Source: Fallopia convolvulus
Taxonomy: Eukaryota; Streptophyta; Magnoliopsida; Caryophyllales; Polygonaceae
Reading direction: 5' to 3'
NCBI GenBank assembly: GCA_964016875.1
Contig: OZ024719.1
Coordinates: forward strand, 32,288,679-32,352,678
Length of the DNA stretch: 64,000 nucleotides
Every line of letters starts with the position of its first letter. Position 1 is the stretch's first letter. The position numbers and the translations under genes are program-made. Below the pieces are notes generated by a model. It was given only the letters and a program-made list of their open reading frames with translations. It was not told where the DNA came from and searched no databases. Below are positions 55,700 to 64,000 of the stretch, one piece after another.

Positions 55700-56114
55700 T
55701 CATTTGGTTGAATATCCATCTTATAATTGTTGAGTACAAGAGATATATTGAACGTATACTATCTTAGAAGAAACACAAGGATGACATTACAGATAGAATA
55801 CACTGAAGGTGGCAATGCCAACTATTAAGCAAGCTTACCAGTTCTTTCCAGTATCTCGAAAGATCCAATATAGCGAGCATTTACGTTGTCTCGCTTTCCC
55901 CAGCGGAACTCGCCTTTCAAGGTGGATACTAGAACAAAACGTTGTTCTTTGCAGTGAACTCAACATGCTCTCTAATTAAAACAACACACGACTGTTGTTG
56001 CTTTTGAGCAGTTAACACCCTTGATCGTGTTAGTGCAATATCAGCTGTTGTTCTCTTGGTCAAATCTGGCCCATGAAGAACATTGTCAGCATTGTCATTC
56101 CAACAATTTGACAA
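55700..56114 (-). pseudogene. Integrase C-terminal remnant of the gypsy element
   Basis: The minus-strand frame from 56114 reads NVLHGPDL ... TTADIALTRSRVLTAQKQQQ ... EHVEF, the region after the gypsy integrase core. After a stop, about 55900-55835 gives GKRDNVNARYIGSFEILERTG, the GPF/Y-type module, followed by two stops and decayed LALPP. It belongs to the chromovirus-like pol and lies where expected near the 3' LTR. Catalytic core, RNase H and reverse transcriptase are not recognisable upstream. Confidence 0.75.
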
Positions 56115-59100
56115 TCAACACTCTCAGCCTGACAAAGCCTCAAAAAGAGTCATTTTCTTTATTGTGGTATCACAATTCTTGTATGTGAAGTCACTCAAAC
56201 TCAAGCTAACATCCCAACTTGTGTGGAATCCAGAATACATGTCCTCGGGAGTTTGAATTTGTTTCTTTGCATTGTTCATCAGTTTGATGAGGGAGGCTAG
56301 CGCTAAAATTCAATTCACTCCACAAAGTTTGTTGTCACTCCCTTCAAAACATGGCATGAACCATCCATCTCAATCAGAGATAATAGTCTTTGGAGTTTAA
56401 TGAAGATGAAATCCTTCATGCATGAACACCTCAACTAACTTCTGTACTCTTTAAGTCATCTTAATTGCATTAAAAAGAACACTCTAGGTGAGTTTATTAA
56501 CAACCTCCATATGCATCTTTCTTTCATTAAGTCTTGAATGACTAATGACAAGAATTCATTGTAACATCTTCCCACTTCCATTCTGAAACATAAAGAGACT
56601 ATAATATTTCATCTGGTCTTCTATGCTCAATCAAGACTTCTAGACAAACCAAACATATCAAAACGAACTTGGTGACATTTCGCTTCATGTCAGTCCATCA
56701 AAAGTTTTATCTTAAATCCTTATACATTTACTTGTTCCAAGATGAACTAATTAAGCAAATAAATATGCTTCCTTTGAAATAAGCTTTCAAAGCTCATCAA
56801 CAACAGATACTCATGAACAATTTTGAAACCAAGCAATCCATAATCTTGAATAATAAATCCCGGTGTCTTACCTTCTTGATCTTCTCCATTGATTTTAAAT
56901 AATATTACTTTCCCATACTACTTTTCCTTGATTTGGTCAACAAATTTTGAATAAAATCCTAGGGTATTCACACAACCTTGTTGTCATCCAAACTAAACCT
57001 TTAGTCATTCTCAAATTATTTTCAATTGTAATACTGATTTAATTGTCAACATGGTTATTAAACTTTCTTTACAAGGATTACTTAGAATCCTTACTCAATT
57101 TCCTTTCTTGGGATAAAATCTCAGTATTACTTTAACCAAGAATATGAGATTTATTCAACACATGACAAGATAATAACCCATCTTGTCAATCCTTTACATC
57201 CTTTGCTCAACCAAAACTCAGCTTGGGCATACTGACATCCAAAAGTAGTTATCTTACTCAACTACTTCAAACTAAACTATTACGCTTTATTATCCCAACA
57301 TATTGGACAATAATACCTTTAGTCCAATAATTTCCAACAAAATTGTCTTCGTTGACAATTTTCAGTCTTTTTTAATCAACGAACTGTTTAGACATCACTT
57401 AACATTTTGACTTGTTGGGCAACCTAATTCTTAGGATTAAAAACATATCCTCACGTGTCCACTTTCTATATCCAACAACTTATCAGGCTGATATTGAATA
57501 TCAATACTAATTTACATATCCAAACTCCAGACCCATTGGAGTTCTGCTTAAAGTCCTCACTTGACTATCTTATCTCAAAGAGATTTAAGTTTTCAAGATA
57601 ACATGAAAACAAATAACAACTAATGGAGAAATTACTAGTACATCCTTTATTCCAAAGAAAGGATTACTACAATATCATTCTTTAGAAAGGGTTCCATCCC
57701 AGGAGTCCATATCAACTTATTTTCAAGGACAATTCCGCTAAAAAGGCAATGACTTTCTTAGGTCATGACGTCAACCAAGATGAACTACTAGCAAACTGCT
57801 TAGAGAATTCCAATAATCGTTGACTGAAAACAATCCCAAACTTTTTAGAGAAGTACGGAGTTACCCCATGCTCTTCAGAGACCAACACAGATTTGTATTG
57901 AATCTTACCAAATTTCTTTACTTATAATCGAACTGTTTTGGGAAGTTTGACCATACTCCTTAAATGGTATATGATACCAAGGATGTACTAACTCAAAGGA
58001 GTTTTACAAGATACTAGATATAGAAATTGCTAAAATGCAAAAGAAAGCTTGCATCTTTTCATCTCAAACAACTACACTTGCAAACTCATATAATTGTAAA
58101 ACTTATATGATTGCCAAATCATACTAGAAACCATTCTTTAAAACCCAAGGAATTATGTGATCTTATTTCACCATGTGATCAGGATGGGAAATAAAATTAA
58201 ACATAATCCTTTACTGCATTCTCATAGAAATAAGACATGTAATCTTGCCTTACCATGTGATCAAGATGGAAGACAAATTACATTCTTACTCACCACTATG
58301 AAAACCGTAGAAACACTTATTCTCAAATCGTTTTAATAACTAACATTGCCTTAAAATTTCATATTTGAATTTTTCTCAAAATCAAAGATGAGTCTCAGAG
58401 GAGCAAAGACAAACTAATTTGTTTCTAAACACATCACTTCCCTTTTGAAGTATAACACTTCTTTTCTTCTTCAAGGTAGTTCCTGGAGACGTACCTTGAC
58501 CTTTCCTCACTTCCAACACACTATCATACTTTTCCGTATTCCATAGTATGAAGTAATCCTCATTTGATACGACTTGGTCAGATTTCATCTTAACTTTACA
58601 AGTTCCAGTAAAAAGGTTGATTACTTGAATTCATTTACTTGCAATCCTTACTAAAGAAAAGATTTCAACATCTTTATACTCATAGCATAGATTCTCTTGA
58701 GATCATTTTCAACTTAAATATCATCTTGACATACTGCTCTAAGATGATGCATTAATGATTCCTCACTAGAATTCAAAGCTTGAGTTCATCTATTCTCCAA
58801 AACTATAGATCTTCTGGAGCTTACTTGTCATCTCAACACTTATATTCAAAGGTAAACAAGCTTACTCTGTAACAAGTCCCAAGGTATTTACTACCCTTTT
58901 TATCCTTACATAAGGAAATTCCAATTCCTTATCACATATGAAAGCACATGGCTCCACATAACCTTTGGAGATCCTTCCAAATTCTACCTTGGTTAAACAA
59001 ATCGAAATCTTCCATTATTGTCTTCACTTCTCACATAGTTGTGTAGAGATGAAACATTCCTTTTTATTATCTTACTTTCAACTCACTTTGAAAGGGAAGA

Positions 59101-60755
59101 ACTTATTGTTAGGAGATCACCTAACACTTAACAACTTCAACTGTACCACCTTGGGCATTGGATTTGACTAATATATAATCTTCAGAACCCAACCATAGCT
59201 AAAATTACTTTCCAGGGTTATGGTCTAAGCCTTGTTGATCTTATCATTGTATGATTGAGATTTTCCTCTCAACTGTTTGAAATATCAAAGACAAATATGC
59301 TAAGATCATTCCTTGATTGATCTTATCAAAACTGAACTTTATCAATTCCATCTTTGAAGAAACATAAGTCAATACCATTGGCAAATTAGAACATTTCAAT
59401 ACTGATTCCATTACTAGTCCATTATAGACCTCAGGTCTTTTCTCATTATCACGAGTTGGGTATCATACAACGAAACTCCAATAATGTTGTCAGATAGGTT
59501 AATCATCTGGATATCAACAACTCATGTAATCAATTAACACTTGTGCCAAGTAGTTAATTGAACATAAAAACATTACTGATGAACTTTTATCTTTTCAATC
59601 CATTGTGATCAATTAGCGTTCATCACAACAACCTTGATGATTAACCACTTGTTCACAACTTAAACTGAACCAACATTCTTCCTTCCTTTCTTACTATAAT
59701 CATAAGAAATTTCCATTCCATTTAGGATTCTCAATCCTCTTAACTCAAAGGATAACAACATATATGAAAATCCGAGTTTGAACACTATCAAATTAAAAAT
59801 TGAATTGCATTTTCCAATAGATTAACAATTCAATCGATCCAACACTTGAGCACTTCAAAGCTGTTTAACTTCCCACTGGGCAAAGAAAAGTACAAAATAT
59901 CCATGATTCTATACTATAGAGTCACAAACACAGTTGTTCAAGAAAGTTTCCAAAGGTAATCCTTTTCTATTCAGTATTCATTTACATCACTTCATGATCC
60001 ATACTGATCTTTTGGAATTACTTGAGACTTATAAGATTCTCCAAATCTTAACATTAAGAGGTAGAGGTTCCAACTCTAAACTTCTCTTAATACTCGACTT
60101 TTAGAGTTCGGAAACTATAAAAGTACTCCGAAAAAACTCTTAATCTTATGACTTCACTATCAAAGAAAATCACTTTAAAATTTCCTTTTTGAAAACAATA
60201 CTTGAACTTTCACATTTCAAGAAAAGAAATTAACAATTTCTTTCACATAACATTGAATTGACCTTTTTAAATGAAATTCATAACTTGAAATCTTCTATCA
60301 CACGAGCTAGAAATAGGAAACCTTCAAAATAGAAAGTCCTTATGACGTACAATACTTAACTTCAAAATCTCACAAGAAGTTTCATAATAACATGAAAGAA
60401 ATGACGAGGGTACACCTAATTCAGACTCTCAAGAGAGAATAGGAGTTTATTGAGAACTTGGTCTAGAACCGAATCAACTTTAGGAATCTTCACTTGATCT
60501 TACTATGGATCCTTCTCGGAATCCATTCCCATCTACAGGGAATCAAATGTCCACCACAAGACCTTCTTCAAAGAAGTTATTACAAACTTATTACCTCATG
60601 TTCTCCAATTCCCTTTTCTCCTTTAATCTCTTTCACGAGTCTGGCCTCCAATCTTAACCACTTTCCGTAAATGGTTTCTAAGACAACACTAATATAGAAT
60701 TCTCCATAATTCTATATGGAAGGATGAAAGTCTTACAAAAGACTTGAAACTTTTA
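56115..60755 (-). other. Eroded interior of the gypsy element
   Basis: 4.6 kb, A/T-rich with stops in all frames; the longest small frames have no domain I recognise. It holds no nested element with clear ends. It may be a decayed gag-pol or a large retrotransposon derivative with a non-coding interior. Confidence 0.55.
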
Positions 60756-60767
60756 GCTCTGATACCA
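60756..60767 (-). promoter_or_regulatory. Primer binding site of the gypsy element (initiator tRNA-Met)
   Basis: Plus strand gctctgatacca, i.e. TGGTATCAGAGC on the minus strand, four bases from the LTR. A perfect classical site. Confidence 0.95.
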
Positions 60768-60771
60768 CTTC

Positions 60772-63734
60772 TGTAACACCCCCTTCCTACCTTGGAGGTA
60801 TTACCGCCAGTAACCTCGATTAAGACTAAACCGAAGCTACCCAAGGCTTTAAACTGGCTGAACAAACTAAAAATCCAAAATTTTGAATTTATTTAAATCA
60901 TAACCGGAAAACAATAAAATGTTGCAAAAGAACCTAATCTTTATTAATTCAACTTTACAAAGTTTAAGAAGACGTTACAACGGAATAAATACAAATGGTC
61001 TTAAAACATCATTAGCTTTTATGACTAGATGATAGAACAATCTTCTGTCTGAACAAAACCTTTAGTATGTAAACTCTTAGCTTCTTCTTTCCCAACATAA
61101 CTTTATAGTGGCCCATCCATAAACTTCGCTCAAACAAAACTTCTGGAAACTTTTCTTCAACTTCTTGATCCACTTCTCAAATCAACTTCCAAGAAATACC
61201 TGATGTGTCGTATACAACGGTGGACACCAGCCGACCATGCAATTGAATAAAGTGGTTGAGTTAGTCTAATGAAAGACTAAGCAACTGGAGAAATTGATTG
61301 GTTCTTAGGGTAGTGACTAAACATATTGGCATCGAAATCCGAATAACAACCGGTCGATGATCCGACAGTTAGCAGTCCCATAGAGGATAAGAATGAGGCA
61401 TGCATAATCAAGAGATAGGACACCACAACTTGTGGTTTCTTTACTAAACTTGAACAATTGTTGGGAACTCATAATAATCACATAACATTTTGAAAAGCCT
61501 CCATCGAATAATCAGATTGACTTAATCAAAGTTTGATTAGGAATCATTCATACTCGGAAGCAAGAATGCTATCGAATATACTAACCATCCAAGTACATCA
61601 TTGTGCCTAACGTACTTATTTTATATTACTTTCAAAACTTTTCACAAATATGTTGGTAACTTTTAATCGGCTAAAACTGCCGAGAATCCACATGTACATG
61701 GAGACGTCAAGATGAGATGGTTGAAATCCAGTATCATTGACGAACACCTAGTACCAATTTGCACTTAGCTAGAGTGAATAAACACCTCCTCCAACGTTGA
61801 GTGAGGTATGAGTCATGACTAATATTGGGATATGATAGCGAACTAAACCTCCTAATATAGACTGTGTTATAAAGAGGTCATCGGAGACTTGGCTCCTACC
61901 CGTGAAATTAACTTACTTCACAACAATGTCTCAGCATGAGACAACATACAAGGTCACACATAACAGACCTAAATCCAGTTCTAGCGCGAATCTGAAAAAA
62001 CAACATGATCATTATTTCTAACAAATATAACAACCTATTATATTTTATTAAGCACACAAGTTGTTCCCAACACAAATATTAAATGGGATTCAATTCCTCA
62101 TTTAATAACAATTATTCAAGAGAGAACCGTCCACTTGCCTTGAAAGGCGTGCTCAACGTCCTTAGCAATTCCAACAGTAATCTTTATCACCCTTCTTCCA
62201 AATATAACAAAAGGATTTCTCAGCAACGAGCTCACGGAAACATTTCTTAGTTGTATACTCAAATTCTGTAATTTCCTAATCGTTAAACGGATTCATTTCC
62301 GAATATCGATTTATGAATAATCCTTAGCTATCAAGCTTTAAGGAGCCATCTTGGCGAATTTATAACTAATTATCCGCTTCACTTTTGAAACAATTTTCTA
62401 AATAAAAATTGTTCATTAGCAACAGTTCTTAAAGGTGACCAAATCTCGGATCAAATGGGTTAACAACGAATCCCGAGTAATTATCCGAAGTCCTTTACCT
62501 GCCAATCGATATCAAAAATTGTATTAGCTATAACTAAAGATCCAACGTTCGTTTCTCGAGTGGTTTGAACCTGTAGGACCGTATTAACGTCAAGATTATA
62601 AAAACCATAAATTTAATTAGCAAAGAAGAACCGAAAGGTACTTATGGTGGCTTCAGAACCAACCCTCTAATTAATTTCGATCATAATTACCTTCACTTGA
62701 GCCCATAGCTCGTTTGGTTCGATAGTGGCTCGATTCCCGAGCCCAAGGGTGGCTTGGTGACGCTCGGTGTCAGCCCTCGCGGTGGGTGGTGGTCGGACGA
62801 GCCGGTGATCGCCGGCGGCGACACATAGCGAGGCAAAGAAGCTTGACGATGATGACGAATTCTTCCTCCCAGTCCGCCGTTCCGCCCAACTCCTCTCTTT
62901 CTCGAACAAGGCATCAAGGTGTGTTGGTGGTGCCGCCTGATGGTTGAAGTTCAGGGGTGGCCAAGGAGGAGGCCGGTGGTTGCCATCGGAACCAGAGGCG
63001 AGGCAGAGGAGATTACCGGCGCTGAAGAATTCGAATTCTTTCTTCCCGAGTACGTCGCTCCTCCTGATTCTCTAGCTGGTTCTGGTTCTTAGAAGCGCTC
63101 AAGCCCAAGAAAATAAAAAGGAAGAGGGGAAGAAGATGATGATGAGGAGCTAAGCCGACGGTGTAGAATTCGCATCTCCCCAGTCCGTCGTTCTGTCTTG
63201 ATTCGGCTCTCTGGTTCCTTCCTCTATTCTATTTAGAGCCGATAAATAGGGAAAAAATTCATCCTCATCTTATCTCTCTCTCACTTTACTTAACAAGGCA
63301 GAGAAGATATTGAATTTGAAGCCAAAACCCGTCTCAAAACGTGATTCGCGTTAAAGCGGTAAAATTATGTACCTTGGGTGGAAAAATTTACTAAACGAAA
63401 AACGTCTCGTAAATTATGTAGACCAATAAAATAAATTTTCCATGATTTTATCACGCTACCTTCAATTTTAAGGCTTTTGTATCGTATTTTAAATCCTTTA
63501 CAATACATAATTAAAAAGACAGCTTATTCAATAAATATTCTTTTTCCACTAAAAAAATCCTAGAATTCACTCCGATCTATAAAATCATTTCTTTATGATT
63601 TTAGGATATCACCAACAATTTTCTAGGATTTAAATTCTGACAAAAATATTGGATTAAGTGTTAAAACGGACAAAGAGGTTAAGAGGATATCCGAGAAAAA
63701 TTCAAAAATATCCTTAAAAACCACAATTATTACA
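60772..63734 (-). repeat. 5' LTR of the gypsy element
   Basis: 2963 bp, homologous along its length to 52392-55359. Target duplication ATTAT follows. Confidence 0.93.
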
Positions 63735-63739
63735 ATTAT

Positions 63740-64000
63740 AATGCTCAAAGAACCGAAAATAGAGAAGCAAAGGTCAGAAATACCCGGAAAAATAGCGCGA
63801 CGAGGAGTGGAACTGCGACAGGCGAGCAAGCGGCGGGCAAGCGGCGGGCAGGCGGCGGGCAGGTGGCGTTCTTGGCGGCGGGCAAGCGGCGGTCGCCGCT
63901 ATGAACTTGTTCTTGGCAGCGGTCACTGCTGTGAAACGGCGGTCGCCGCTTTGAATATTCTTCCAAAAAAAACCCAGAAAAGTTGGCGGCGATCTCTTTT
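63740..64000 (-). other. Upstream part of the Athila-type element with GC-rich tandem repeat
   Basis: It resumes the element interrupted at 52391. 63820-63960 holds repeats of an aagcggcgggc unit and two cggcggtcgccgct blocks that recall 50082-50116 in the 3' LTR. No frame of note. It may be leader or the edge of the 5' LTR. Confidence 0.5.

Larger units (their letters stand above)
52392..63734 (-). mobile_element. Ty3-gypsy (chromovirus-like) element with 3-kb LTRs, eroded inside
   Basis: Two LTRs (52392-55359 and 60772-63734) start TGTAACACCCCC and end TTATTACA, with perfect target duplication ATTAT (52387-52391 and 63735-63739). On the minus strand, the primer site TGGTATCAGAGC lies next to the right LTR and the purine tract next to the left one, so it reads right to left. 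The 5.4-kb interior keeps only integrase C-terminal pieces. By eye the LTRs differ by a few percent, so it is older than the Sirevirus-like element. It is inserted in the Athila-type element. Confidence 0.93.
49138..64000 (-). mobile_element. Athila-type element, 5' end beyond the window, split by a gypsy element
   Basis: On the minus strand: leader (64000-63740, then 52391-52379), ORF1 (52378-51443), a non-coding tail, purine tract, and 3' LTR (50283-49138). The gypsy element 52392-63734 sits inside it. The 5-bp GAATC before the LTR (49133-49137) should reappear beyond the other end. No protease, integrase or reverse transcriptase lies between ORF1 and the 3' LTR, so it appears to be a non-autonomous form. 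The 5' LTR and primer site are not in the window. Confidence 0.75.

Overview
The window is nuclear DNA of a flowering plant, probably a eudicot. Evidence: one conventional intron-rich plant gene with GT-AG introns, AT-rich spacer, and several plant-type LTR retrotransposon lineages (Ty1-copia, Ty3-gypsy of chromovirus type, Athila type) nested in one another. I cannot name the species. I see only one confidently intact host gene: a ten-exon UNC-50 family gene (17068-25099, + strand, 255 codons plus stop).

Layout. 1-615: end of an LTR cut by the window edge. 616-9838: two copies of a foldback-like element whose arms are made of a short repeated motif. They flank a decayed non-LTR retrotransposon on the minus strand (ORF 7883-4661: C2H2 finger, reverse transcriptase, CCHC knuckle, restriction-like nuclease type C-terminus). 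A solo Athila LTR (1552-3092, target duplication TATAC) sits in foldback copy 1. 9867-16796: an old Ty1-copia element on the minus strand; one of its LTRs carries a 5'-truncated LINE (16069-16751). The element ends about 270 bp before the UNC50 start codon, separated from it by a TTA microsatellite. 17068-25099: UNC50, with a hAT-like MITE in intron 1. 25100-31560: spacer with a gypsy integrase fragment between LTRs in opposite orientation, and an LTR fragment.

31633-41781: a younger Sirevirus-like Ty1-copia element on the plus strand (about 98 % similar LTRs, perfect GTAAG duplication). It has gag, protease-integrase, an RNase H with the reverse transcriptase deleted, and an extra envelope-like 3' ORF. 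It landed exactly on what looks like the splice donor of a small host exon. 41787-49137: intron-like sequence interrupted by two solo LTRs (42492-46349 with CATGT, 46575-48970 with TTTCT), ending in a tRNA-like sequence. That sequence is cut by an Athila-type element on the minus strand (3' LTR 49138-50283, ORF1 51443-52378, 5' end outside the window). The Athila-type element is itself split by a complete but eroded gypsy element on the minus strand (52392-63734, duplication ATTAT, 3.0-kb LTRs).

Nothing here works as a gene cluster. The window is a stack of datable insertions around one housekeeping membrane-protein gene. The observations most worth checking are the nuclease-type LINE, the foldback pair, the Pol III-like unit conserved inside LTRs, the splice-acceptor-like gag/pol junction, and the splice-donor insertion.
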